Shown here: one piece after another, positions 18,701 through 26,700 of the stretch
Position numbering within the stretch: the stretch's first letter is position 1
Layout: every line of letters starts with the position of its first letter
DNA from: Shewanella sp.
GTDB lineage: Bacteria > Pseudomonadota > Gammaproteobacteria > Enterobacterales > Shewanellaceae
Reading direction: 5' to 3'
DNA: 64,000 bases
NCBI GenBank assembly: GCA_028223395.1
Contig: JAOIUG010000001.1
Coordinates: 1 to 64,000 of the forward strand
Notes under the pieces: generated by a model
Database searches by the model: none
What the model saw: only the letters and a program-made list of their open reading frames with translations
Told to the model about the DNA's origin: nothing
Position numbers and translations under genes: made by a program

Positions 18701-20728
18701 GTGATCGCTGGCGTAAACCGTTGTGTGCTGCGATAAAATCAAGCAGGGATCAGAATCTGTGATCATATGCGCTAGCCGCGATTGGGGCAAAGCTGGATCC
18801 ATCGGCACATAGGCAGCGCCACACTTTAATGTGGCAATCATCGCGATGATCAACTCTGGCCCTTTTTCCAGCAGCAAACCAATGTACACCGGCTGCGTTG
18901 CGAGGAGCGTTGGATTAAACACATCAGGGCGTTGTGATTGTATATACCCTGCCAACTGATCCGCTTTTTGATTTAACCACTGAAAACTAAAGTGCTGATC
19001 TTGCCAACACAGCGCCGTTTTATGCGGCGTACGTTTAACTTGCGCTAAAAAAGCTTGGGCGATATTGACGTCACAGGCAACGCTGTTTGTGGTTGACTGT
19101 CCTTTTTTTATCAGCGCCTTAGCTTCACAGGGCGTGAGCAGTGATAGATTGGCTATCGGTTGCGCTGGGTTATCTAACACTTGTTTGAGCACATAACGGT
19201 AGTGCCGGATAAATTGCTTAATCGTCTGTGGGCTAAACAATGCGGTTTTATAGGCGATAGTCGCCTGAAAACATGCGTCATTGCAATCAATGAACAAGGA
19301 TAAATCAAAAGGGACGATATCATTGAGTTGGTTAATGTCCTCACGTGGCTGCAAAGGATCATCGAGATCGGGCGCGAGAGTGCCGTTTTTTAACGAGGCA
19401 TGGCCAAAGCTTTGTACGCCAAACATGACTTGAAAAATAGGATGACGGCTGGGATCGCGGTCAATATTTAACTGCTCGACCAGTTTTTCAAAGGGTAAGT
19501 CTTGGTGCTGCTGCGCAGCAGCTTGATCTTGATGCACCTCCGAGAATAACTGCTGACAAGGGCTGTCAGGGCGCACGTGAATACGATTAACCTGCGTGTT
19601 GGCAAAGTAGCCAATGCTATCTTTTAATTGTGAAAAGTGCCTGTTGGCAATGGGACTCCCAGTGACGATATCGGTTTGGCCGCTGTAGCGACTCAGCACA
19701 ATGGAAAATACACTCAGTAAAATGACGTGTAATGTGGTGCCTTGTGTTTTGCTCAGAGCCTGCAGCGCTGCGCTAGTACTGCGCTCGAGGGTAAAATATT
19801 CGCGTTGACCGTCGTAAGTCAACTTAGCAGGCCGACTGCTGTCGTATTGCAAATGAAGTGTTTGGAACCCTTGCAGTTTATCTATCCAAAAATCGAGTTG
19901 TGGTTGCAGTGTTTCTGCGTGAAAATACGCTCGCTGCCACGCGGCGTAATCTTTATATTGCACTGAAAGCGCAGGCAGTGTTGTCGGATAAGTGTGCCCA
20001 TGGATAAAAGCCGCGTAACTGAGTGTAAACTCCCGCTGAAAGCAATCCATACTCCAACCATCTGTCGCAATATGATGCATATTAATCAGCAGTAATGTGG
20101 TGGCGTCACGATTGGCGGTGTCGGTCGCTGCGCCTTTGGCGTCAGAGCTGAGCTGTGGCTCAATGTGGTATAGCGTGGCTCGGATAGGGTAGTGCGTTGA
20201 TAAATCAAAAGGGATGTGGATAGCACGCTTAATAGCGATTAAGCATTGATCATGCGATGCCACTGCTAAGCTGTCGAGATTAAGCGGCTGCTGATGAACG
20301 CGTTGCTCATCGCGATCTTCATATTTATTTAAAGTGGTACGTAATATTTCATGTCGCGACACAATGGTGTTTAGCGCAAACTCGATGCCTTCGATACTTG
20401 CACCTGGGCGCAGCTGGTAGACTCTTGGCACGTGATAGGCGTGAGTGCCTTGTTCATATTGCTCAATGAACCATAACCGCTCTTGTGCAAAAGACAAAGG
20501 AGGGTGGGCTTGGATTGTTTGATAGATAAAAGGCTGCGGACAGTCTTCACTGTGCACTTTGTTGTATGTTAATAACGCGATGATTTCTGGCTTTAATGCC
20601 ACCAGCAAGGGTAACAGTTTTGCCGTTTTTTTGGGATGGCTTGCTTTATATTTAAGCGCGCCATTTTCAACCCAAAGCATCATACCTTGCTTGTTTGCTT
20701 CAATGAGAGTGTCGTAAGCAGTAGCCAT
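7295..20728 (-). CDS. Hybrid NRPS-PKS megasynthase (dock-C-A-T-KS-AT-KR-T-C-A-T-E-TE)
   Basis: 4477 aa. Order with approximate residues: TubC-type docking domain 1-55; C (HHIATDGWSMD near 218); A (TSGTTGKPKG near 727, Val code); T (GGNSLLS near 1116); KS (NTACSTGL near 1346, HGTATRIGDP near 1483, NIGHTD near 1525); AT (GHSIGEY near 1796, HAYH suggesting malonyl); KR (SIMGDVNRIEYCAANSYLD near 2468); T (GGNSILA near 2622); C (near 2807); A (near 3323); T (GGDSILS near 3708); E (PIQQWF, HHMLVDTVSW near 3900); TE (GWSFGG near 4285, NASHNNW near 4440). It would take a tripeptide from the upstream synthase, add Val, a reduced C2 unit and one more residue, epimerise it and release the product. Start ATG overlaps the upstream stop by one base (TAATG), so the two genes are translationally coupled. 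The product is not identified. Confidence 0.93.
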   Translation of the reverse strand: MATAYDTLIEANKQGMMLWVENGALKYKASHPKKTAKLLPLLVALKPEIIALLTYNKVHSEDCPQPFIYQTIQAHPPLSFAQERLWFIEQYEQGTHAYHVPRVYQLRPGASIEGIEFALNTIVSRHEILRTTLNKYEDRDEQRVHQQPLNLDSLAVASHDQCLIAIKRAIHIPFDLSTHYPIRATLYHIEPQLSSDAKGAATDTANRDATTLLLINMHHIATDGWSMDCFQREFTLSYAAFIHGHTYPTTLPALSVQYKDYAAWQRAYFHAETLQPQLDFWIDKLQGFQTLHLQYDSSRPAKLTYDGQREYFTLERSTSAALQALSKTQGTTLHVILLSVFSIVLSRYSGQTDIVTGSPIANRHFSQLKDSIGYFANTQVNRIHVRPDSPCQQLFSEVHQDQAAAQQHQDLPFEKLVEQLNIDRDPSRHPIFQVMFGVQSFGHASLKNGTLAPDLDDPLQPREDINQLNDIVPFDLSLFIDCNDACFQATIAYKTALFSPQTIKQFIRHYRYVLKQVLDNPAQPIANLSLLTPCEAKALIKKGQSTTNSVACDVNIAQAFLAQVKRTPHKTALCWQDQHFSFQWLNQKADQLAGYIQSQRPDVFNPTLLATQPVYIGLLLEKGPELIIAMIATLKCGAAYVPMDPALPQSRLAHMITDSDPCLILSQHTTVYASDHRDAQLIDKYQSLANQLSLIDLTEPLYQRSVTPLCAPVECHVTACVIYTSGTTGKPKGVLIDHHNIASLIFSDFFTPTPSDTFLFLSSAVFDAATFEIWTPLLHGGQLVIPTHTPSLLASPEALATLLKQHCVNILWLTKTLFEHLYAIKADLFQSLEYLIVGGEALDKAMINRLISSADKPTHLLNGYGPTESTTFTCVHLIEETISSAHVPIGRPIAGRHCYLLDHQAQPVPVGIVGELYIGGTGLSQGYLNQPQLTKSVFSRHHLAGQTVAEVLYKTGDLACWRHDGTLEYIGRNDRQIKLRGYRIELSEIEQQLHTFPAINQVSVLLNKKVIDHIEDNELVAYYTSDMPLSDADLNLYLCARLPDYMIPSAFIALEHFPLTGNGKLDLHALPKRVLTQYHDDPAPHSPLAQAVSQVYAKVLGCDLDQIHFNANFFAIGGNSLLSIQLKHKLNQITEFKDLSIADLFKFNTVNKLVSSVSSAQGSEIYKQQRPLNNDDHHIAIIGMSCRFSGADDLQALWTLLDTQTEGIHFLSPEEFNELGGDRAKLADDNYIAIATHLRGTQTFDPHFWNMSPNEAKLLDPQIRKFMEHCWATLESAGYITERQSRQIGVFAGNGTDHYFQRNIIPKTDTGEIDLWEASVANRKDALTTKTAYFLGLTGPAVAINTACSTGLVSIAEACRHLQLGTCDMALAGGVSLSMPDDLGYHYFPGMIMARDGHCRPFDQDASGTVPSSGVAVVLLKPLAAAIQDSDEILGVISGYATNNDGDRKTSYTAPSLVGQSECVINAHAMANVTVTDLDYIECHGTATRIGDPIEVQALKEASVHQACTPQPNHTTFLGGIKANIGHTDAASGVAGLIKVLQMLQHQRIVGQTNYRHANDELNLASTPFTIEPENSPWPVNAHRPRQAAISSFGIGGTNAHVVVKEFIPAAVKALNQPQSQRIILLSAKSTTALADYKTALLRYVAQHQSRPDLIHHLAFTLQHKREHHACRSAYVVDSCDSLLRAIKEQPRVSQCQLGSRSHRVFMFPGQGSQYLDMGKNLYDNQADFAEIVDQCIAIANPHLSYDLRHIMFSHPDHQPDEINHTQWTQISLFVIQYSLAMYLQQMHITADAYIGHSIGEYVAATLAGIFTLNDAIKVVIARGQLMQAMPPGKMLAVHARLAEIEPTIAAHQCEVAVINSADDCVLSGSEANVLKLQAHFHAADIPAVYLTTSHAYHSEMMAQAAMQFARVLAPVKLSAPCRPFVTNLTGKMASSNVQTAQYWCDQLRHTVRFADCIDSISQYFDRQVTFIEIGTGQALTSFVNKLASSGQHRHIHAFNTLPSYKENQIHPVTYKADLWAILWMHDQCLAANMATELDATIQPQSAHNLSDCPTYQFEQQQCWIAPSTKPAVNQLALLDKSQWYSAPQWRTCAPLHQRQCQPLFQNALIFIRSAQPREAYAALTAECTFVCVDLNQADYAVVDGVIYLNPANEHHFIQLQTQLSQGLYGEHETIIHAASVDNSHAIEPALHYSFYSLFLTRLYLLNAPQLRHLLILTNHITQISASDPINAHNATLVGAIRNIRHEFGQLNCGILDVGDINAHTSSHILQSVQYPDYYRTHNVYAIKYGKLWQEHYAQIEPDYWQSQAMIADDDTLLITGGMGDVALNIALAISAHHRVNFVLLSRHDITADHAPSEPTKQKLALIDSIIASGCTVITHAVDLGDPNQCNAALWQHIIPTHTITGIIHTAGISPLSPEQYQLENVKKAFAGKVYGLHHLLNSLTLSEVKFLASTSSLASIMGDVNRIEYCAANSYLDYLAMDKARFNRTAVISINWPGWSDLTVTEQRNNDTKRTQEQPHTPDKLRSLMSLNTVRYQEGAAIFYRLIQQQHAQVVVSKLAVDQLEAALFTSPNDIDALSSQHVHIIEPEYSEQEAQVAQLYADVLGVEQLSLTDDFFRIGGNSILAIQLSHQLSQALQRELTVADIFKYRTIKGLLSAAPKVEQIVIPTTADTSVCLSFAQQRLWFIEQYEQGTNAYHIPMLYQLKPGTNVAALKQALQQVVVRHHVLRSVIKQEDNAELAVQTVQDKPLHIGCVTTKNGDSLQAIIRQDKALPFDLSNDYPIRVVLYTLEDGTDSVLLINMHHIATDGWSMDIFHRDLSALYHAQCLQQPASLPALSIQYKDYAQWQRRYLHADVLQQQRDYWLSKLANFSPLALPTDRPRPAHVDYHGGQHTVNLSDELSLRVKALANAQQTTLHTVLLAAFSVLLSKLSNQSDVITGSPIANRHYPQLTDLIGLFINTQVNRLQVQPQLNFKQLIQLTHQDQIAGQQYQDLPFEKLVEELKICRDLSRHPIFQVMFAVQSFGLSHDLNNPLSSDLSNDLSHAHPDRQHDIDTPLKPYDMPSQAQDIARFDLALFVNDSHAALQTHWSYKSSLFNANTIASYAQYFTQLLDSLLQSPSAPLSTHSLLSQDQRRAILDVQQSQFDYPNQSTVCDLFEQQVARSPDNIALVYQQQTLSYRALNAHANALANTLRRRYKAHVGAELEPSTLIPLCVERSLEMVICILAIFKAGGAYVPIDPHYPKARIAYILDDIDAPLVLTQHHLLLEEDKSYHNNPTPRYCARLAIIADLNQPLYREPTQQVKLPSLAATDLAYVIYTSGTTGNPKGVMVTQQSLIYYTTLFIHNINIPKINAAFLLNYCFDASLPTLFSGLLTSGQTTILDSLSQHTSRAFVAALQTHNINTLRLTPSMLMSCKDELMQLSQPLSLVLGGEPINYDAVNALRANNNIQLFNQYGPTECTVGSTIKPITDDIQQQNIGQPYPGKRLYILDPSQQLCAIGQVGELYIGGEGLALGYFNRAALNQQCFIDNPFMSEADQQQGFTRLYKTGDLGRWQCNGDIEYLGRQDDQIKLRGYRIELGEIESQLSTLDGIEQACVNVYQARPNSPRYLVAYYQLHHQSALTDARIVELLAAKLPEYMLPKQFIELDSFALTANGKLDKQALPAPSAPQSDHYVAPRTNAQQQICAIWQELLDINQVGITDDFFRIGGDSILSIQVANRIRQIGLNCQVKHVFEHRTVEQLCQYLHHIDSTITIESEQGRLTGEFGLLPIQQWFVEQINHHNVKNKNHWNQAFLIKVPPLEQEVIRAVITQLIDYHDILRVSYTQQRGQWRQHYQASLDTPKLNVLDVSQHSTQTCNATLTDWQSQFDLHNAPLFQFGYLHGYQDNSARIFVCLHHMLVDTVSWRIIIAHFNTLYHGGQLEPKGTSYRQWSQALANYPAQHPQEAAFWQAQIVDLPNYRQLFNVSHTANTHETHLALSPTLTAALLRTANRRYHTQINDLLLTALAYTLMEVTHCDLHGVTLEGHGREQISDNIDHSHTLGWFTSKFPVRLQLGSNIERSITEIKHQLRQIPNKGIGFGTIACQQQSSFNFNNLPEVSINYLGQFEQDEHDWHRIDEYCGETISSQDNILNIININGMISNGQLRFGIHSKLDKQQAKKFTDIFHTMLTRIILHCCDTKQPTMIYQPQDFKQFIPFETINNDSNKHTIFMLPPGGGGAESFYNNLVPQMGDHKVVLFNNYYDFLNREKGAEATDQLTFEQLALFYIDDIKQQQPKGPYTLAGWSFGGLLAFEISRQLIAHGDEVNHLVLIDAYFNYQKAWEHSNFTDRAQFEHNINYQYQPDPLTLPNTGKRPMTITLFKATQITDSTLDSALHRQHAVRYPIKDNAKGDTKDDEKNYVDNYRSLHRYYVSKVADNHLKQYINQNDIDNINVNIIPMNASHNNWIVQPEVVNKIAHCITTQNENSLSAPTDPNGE
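12770..17200 (-). other. Module 5: KS-AT-KR-ACP polyketide extension module
   Basis: Complete type I PKS module inside the NRPS. KS has the Cys-His-His set (NTACSTGL, HGTATR, NIGHTD). AT has GHSIGEY and a HAYH motif, closer to the malonyl-type HAFH than to the methylmalonyl-type YASH. There is no DH or ER. KR keeps Ser and Tyr (STSSLASIMGDVNRIEYCAAN), but its nucleotide motif reads TGGMGDVA rather than TGGxGxxG. If active, it would turn the Val-beta-ketothioester into a beta-hydroxy acid, i.e. a statine-like unit. Confidence 0.75.
17270..20530 (-). other. Module 4: C-A(Val)-T
   Basis: Hand-read pocket residues are D-A-F-W-I-G-G-T-F-K (FDAATF, W before LTKTLF, LIVGGEAL, GYGPTESTTF, NGKLDL). 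This equals the classical valine code of gramicidin S synthetase, so L-Val is predicted with good confidence. The C domain has an intact HHxxxDG. No E domain upstream implies an L-configured donor. Confidence 0.75.
20560..20728 (-). other. N-terminal TubC-type docking domain
   Basis: Residues about 1-55 (IEANKQGMMLWVENGALKY, then LPLLVALKPEIIALL) match the alpha-beta-beta-alpha pattern of TubC-like beta-hairpin docking domains that precede C domains. Such domains bind a short acidic linear motif at the C-terminus of the upstream synthase; the partner ends LEDESTSYGEL. Confidence 0.7.
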
Positions 20729-23700
20729 TATAGTTCACCGTAAGATGTTGATTCATCTTCCAAAGAAATATTTTTGAGTAGCGAGCGGATAGTACGATAG
20801 CGAAAGATTTTTGCCACAGAGACTGGGGTGCCAAGCTGTCGGCTCATGCGATGAGAGACGCGAATCGCCGAGATAGATTCCCCGCCAATTTTGAAAAAAT
20901 CGTCATCGATGCCAACTTTATTAAGCTCGAGTACTTCTTGCCATATGGCGCACAATGCCTGCTCGGCAGGCGTACTGGCGGGCTGGTAGCTATCATTGAG
21001 CGAAAGATCGGGCTCTGGTAACGATCTTTTATCTATTTTTCCACTCAATGTCATTGGAAACGCATCAACATGGATCATCATACTCGGTAGCATGTAGTGC
21101 GGGAGTTGTTCGCTGAGTAACGCAATGATGCTATCGTGATTAATGCACGCTTTTGTCGCTGTGCTGTAGTAACCCACCAAATGTCGGCTTTTATCTGCTC
21201 TGGTTTTGAGCATGACGCAAGCTTGTTTTATCGCCAAAATCCCCTGAAGCTGTTTTTCTATTTCGCCGATCTCAATGCGATAACCTCTTATTTTGACTTG
21301 ATCATCCACACGGCCTTGGAACTGTAATTCACCGTTCGGCAGCCATTTGACGAGATCGCCAGTGTGATACATTTTTGCATAATCTGGCCGCTGCGGATCA
21401 TGGCGGTGTATAAACGGATTGGCGACAAATTTTTCAGCACTGAGTGCGGGCTGGTTTAGGTAACCTTCGGCGAGGCTTTTACCACTTAAATACAGTTGAC
21501 CTTCGACTCCAATTGGCACCGGCTGTTGAGCGTTATCGAGCACATAAGCTTTCATGTTATGGATAGGCTTACCAATATTGATATGGCTATCGCCAGAATG
21601 AAAGTGATGCGTGGTGGCATACACCGTACTTTCAGTGGGACCATAGCAATTAAGTAATTTCCGATCTTGACTCCAGCTGTGCATTTTATCGGCTGAACAC
21701 AGATCGCCGCCCACGAGTAAGGTGTGTAGGTGTGAAATTTTTTGATAGTCGATAGCGTTGATCAGCGCTGGCGGTAACAGAGCAATATTAATACGGTGCG
21801 CCGTGAGGAAATCGATCAGCTGTTGCGGCTCTTGCCTGACTGAAGCCGGTGCTAAGTATAGTTGAGCGCCGTAGCACAGTGCGCTGAAGGTTGCCCAGAT
21901 GGAAGCATCGAACACCATGGCTGCATATTGTAATATGCGGCTATCGCAGTGGATGTCGATATCGTTTTTCTGACTGCTAACAAAATTAATCAAGGCACGG
22001 TGGCTCAGCAAGGTGCCTTTAGGTTGGCCACTGGTGCCAGAGGTGTAGATCACATAAGCCAGATCTTGAGGATCGCGTGCAATGTTTACATTATCTGTGT
22101 TCGCCGACATGAGCTCTGATGACAAGTTACGTAAATCGACACAAAACGCTTTGTCTTGTAAAAAGCCATCGTTGGCGTGATCTTCAAGCAAGGCTTTAGA
22201 GGTGAGCACTAGCGCGGTTTGGGTATCGTGTAAAATATATTCAATCCGGCGTTTAGGATAATAAGGCGAAATAGGCACATAAGCAGCGCCAGCTTTTAAT
22301 ACCGCAAGAATAGCGACGATGACCTCTAAGCTCTTGTCGATACAGATCGCGATTAAACAACCTGAGCTGAGCTCATGGCCTGCTTGTTGTGCGTATTGTT
22401 GACGTATAACATGCGCCAGTTGGTTAGCGTGCATGTTGAGCTGCTGATAGGTGAGTGTTTTGCCCTCATGGTAAAGCGCAATATTGTCGGGCGCGTGCTC
22501 AACTTGTGTTTCAAATAAGGTGCAAATATGACTTGCGCGAGTTTGGGCGTTTTCTATTGGCTTAGGAATGGCCTGTATTTGGCGATACTCCTCAGGGATA
22601 ACATGAGGTAAGGTTTTCTCTGTAATGATGCTCTCAAGATAAAGGAAATAGTACTGCGTGAGGTAATGCTGAAAATACGGATCGATATTGTCAGTGTTAA
22701 CATTTAATTGTACATAGAAGCGCCCTTTAATATTGCGAACTTCTACATACGAGGGGATCTGCGCTAAGCCGCTATTAGTGTAACTGTCGATATCTTGACC
22801 TGCAAACTGATCAATACCTTTAAAATTAATGTAGTTAAAGGCCATGTTAAACAGGATCTCGCTAGCGCCAACGGCTTTATGGATCAGTGGATAGGGAAAC
22901 AATTTATGCTGCAAAATTTGAGTGCGTGTCTGGTTAACGTCAAGCAGTAATTGCAGCGGATCACGACTGTTTATTGTCATTCGCATCGGCACGATATTTA
23001 AAAAGTAACCGAAAGCATTTTCAGCCCCTGTGGTTTCAGGGCGATTGTTTTGCACATAACCTAAGGTGAGATCGGTACTGCTGTAAAACTGAGACAACAA
23101 GGCGTAGGTGGCCGCCATAAAAATGAGATCAATATTGATATTTAGCTTTTCACACAGAGGGTGGGCGCGCTCGATTAACTGTGGCGACACCTGCGTTAAG
23201 CCTGGTGGTTCAGTTAATGAGGGCGTCGCCACCGTATTGTGTAATTTCAGATCCGGCTTGTGTTCATAGCCGGCAAGGTGCGTTAACCAAAATGCTTGGC
23301 TGTGTCGCTTGGCGACGCAGTATTGCTCATGCGCGATAAACTGCGCGTAGTGCATGTTTTCGTCGTCACTGTCATCATTGAGTTTATCAGGGTAGAGATA
23401 CATGTTGAGCAACTGGCTTGAAAACAAGTTTAAGCTCCAACCGTCTGCGATCACATGGTTAAAGAGGCCAATTAGCTTGAAGTTTGCGTTGTCGGTACGG
23501 TCAATGAATACATGTAATTGAAACAATGTGCGCGCCATGTCATTGAGATTTGAGTCATGGGTAAATGCTTGCTGGGCAAACACTTCACTATCAAAATCTT
23601 GATAATCCTGATGATTGAGTCGGTGTGTTGTTAAGTGATTTTGCGGTGAGTCGTGTTTTTTCTGGGCGATCACAAAGTCATGTTGTGCATGCTCGACAAT

Positions 23701-26700
23701 GATTGAGCGTAATAGTGAATGACGTTGTAATAATTGGCTTAGGCATTGGGTTAAGCGAGAGGCGCTATAAGGGTGTAACACGGTAAAATGAAAATTATCG
23801 GTATGCATGACATGCTCATACTTTAAGTTTTCAGAAATCATGCCCAGCTGGGTGTAGCTTACCGGGTATATGTCGTCAAAATCGTCGGCATTTAATGAGG
23901 TTGGGATGGATGGGTCAATGAGCGAGAAGGGCTGATAACTGGGCTCTTCAATGCACACAAAGGCTTGCCTATTACGCAGCGCATCAGCCAGTTTCTCAAT
24001 GGTTGGGTATTGGAAAATATCAGCCACTGTGACTTTATAGCCGGTGTTGGCTGTGCGGTAGCTGGCCTTAATGGCTAAAATCGAATCACCGCCGATCCTG
24101 AAGAAATTATCGGTGATCCCAACTTGCTCCCGATGCAGGATCTGCTGCCAGATCTGACATAACTGTGTATCGAGCTGATCCCTCGCCGCCACAAAGGCAT
24201 GAGTTTGGCTAAAAGCGGCCTCAGGCAGCGCACGGCGATCAAGCTTGCCATTGATGGTTAACGGCAACGCATCCAGTTCAATGAAAACGCTGGGGAGCAT
24301 GTAGTCAGGCAGCTGTTTGGCCAGCTCTGCACGCAGGAAGTCCGCTTCCCGCTCTGTGTTGTTTACTTGTGTATAATAAGCGACTAAATAAGGCGTATTG
24401 TTGGATTTGTTCATCAATACACATGCTTGTTTTATGCCGCTAATCTCCCTGATTTTACTGGCCACTTCATCGAGTTCGACTCGATAACCTCTGATCTTGA
24501 TCTGATCATCATTGCGACCAATATACTCAAGGTTCCCTTGCGTTAACCAACGCACTAGATCACCGGTACGATAAAGTGTTAAGTAGCCTTGCTGACGATC
24601 ACGCGCTGTTGCAAATCGATTGTCGATAAAGCGCTCAGCGGTCAATGCAGGCTGGTTTAGGTAGCCAGAGGCTAAGCCCACGCCGCCAAGACAAAGCTCA
24701 CCTATCACACCAATAGGCACCAGTTGCTGTTTTTCATCAACAACGTAGGCTCTTGTATTGGCGATAGGCTTACCGATGAGAACAGGCTGTCCTGGTTGAG
24801 TTTCAAAATAAGTGACATCTATGGACGCTTCAGTAGGGCCGTATAAATTATGTAATTTAAAATCTGTACGTTCAGCTAGCTGGTAAGTGTGCTGAACGGT
24901 GTCAGTGTTTAAGGCTTCACCACTGCAAAACATCTGCTTAATTGTGCTGGGTAAAGGCTGTTGGCAAGCACGTAAAAAGTCGGTGTATGCATCGAGCATA
25001 CTGGGCACAAAATGCACTGTGGTGACACTGTGCTGTTGAATTAATTGGTCAAGGTAGGCGCTGTCTTTATGGCCGTCAGGTTTGGCGATGACCAGTTTGG
25101 CGCCATACTGATGAGCCCAAAAAAGTTCCCATACTGAAACATCAAACACATAAGGGGTTTTTTGTAATACCACATCAGCACTGGTTAACGGATAAGCCGA
25201 TTGCATCCAACACAGCCGATTGACGATGCCACGATGGGATAACATGACGCCTTTGGGCTGGCCTGTGGTGCCTGACGTGTAAATGATATAAGCAAGATCA
25301 GTGGCACTGGCTTGAGGAGAAAGATTGTCGCCGCTCATGTGCTGATAATTGGGCTTTTCAAGAGTGACGACTAGCGAGCGGGCAGGGCTATCAAGGCGCA
25401 ACAAAGAGGCAGCTTCATGGGTATTATGCTGGATGAGCAGCAGTTTTGTTTGGGTATCTTTAAGTATAAAGTCGCTTCTTTCTGTTGGGTAAGAAGGGTC
25501 AATTGGCACATAAGCTCCCCCGGCTTTTAAGACAGCGAGTACGGCAATGATCATTTCAATGCTGCGCTCCAAATACAGTGCCACTAAAGTGCCTGCGGGC
25601 AATGCTTGTTGAGTTATATCGTGGTACTGCTGGCGAATATAACGGGCTAACTGGTTGGCCCGGCAGTTTAACTCTTGGTAACTTATTGTGGTGTGATTAA
25701 ACACGATGGCGGTGGCATGCGGGCTTATTAACACCTGCTTTTCAAAGCGTTGATGTAATGTGTCGTGCCGAGGGAAATCGAGATCGGTGTTGTTCCAATC
25801 CTGGGTTAATAGCTGATGCTCTGCAGGGCATAACGTGGGTAGTGAGTGAAGAGGGCGCTGTGGTGAGTCGGTCACTTGTTCGGCGAGAAATTGAAAATTT
25901 GAGATAATTTGCGCAATCGTCTCCGGCTTAAATAGCCTACTGGCATAGCGAATGATCCCTTGTAATTGATCCCGCCTGTCATCAATAAAAAATTCTAAGT
26001 CAAAACGGGCGTATTCATAAATGCTGGTTAAGCGTTGATCGGCTATTAACGGACAGTCAGCGGTATCTGAGGTGAGGTTCGATCCAAAAGCTTGCACACC
26101 AAACATGACTTGAAATAAAGGGTGCCGTGAGGCTTCTCGCTCGATGTGCAGCGCTTCAACGAGGTGTTCAAAAGCTATATGTTGATACTGCTGCGCTGTG
26201 ATCTGCTGGCGTTGCACTCGTTGGATCATCTCATGGAATGTTTCAGTGTGATCGACCTGCACACGGTTGATTTGAATATTAATAAATAAACCAATCAATG
26301 CCTGTGTTTGCGATAACGCGCGGTTGGTGACAGGCGTTCCGGTGACAATATCAGTTTGTTGGCAATAGCGATTCAATAAGAGCGAAAATAAGCTTAAGGT
26401 CACGGCGTGTAAGGTGCAATTTTGCTGCGTCGCCAGCGCTCTTAATGCTTGGCTGGTGGCACGGCTCATTGTGAAACTTTGGTGCAGCCCTTCAGTGCTG
26501 AGCTGATTGGGCCGGGCAAAATCCGTTGGCAATGCCAAAGTGGGCGCATCGGTGAGTGTTTGCATCCAGTCATTGAGCTGCTGGTGGTACAAACCGGTGC
26601 GTGTTTGTTTGTTTTGCCATTGCGCATAATCGACATATTGAATGGCGAGTTCGGGCACCACTAAGGTACGTTTATGCTGCTCACTTTGGTAGTGGCTTAA

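Noticed and set aside
7904-20070. Numerous plus- and minus-strand ORFs inside the NRPS-PKS genes (for example 7904-8206, 15415-15732, 19742-19966)
   Set aside because: They lie in other frames of clearly coding megasynthase sequence, lack ribosome sites and family features, and are shadows.
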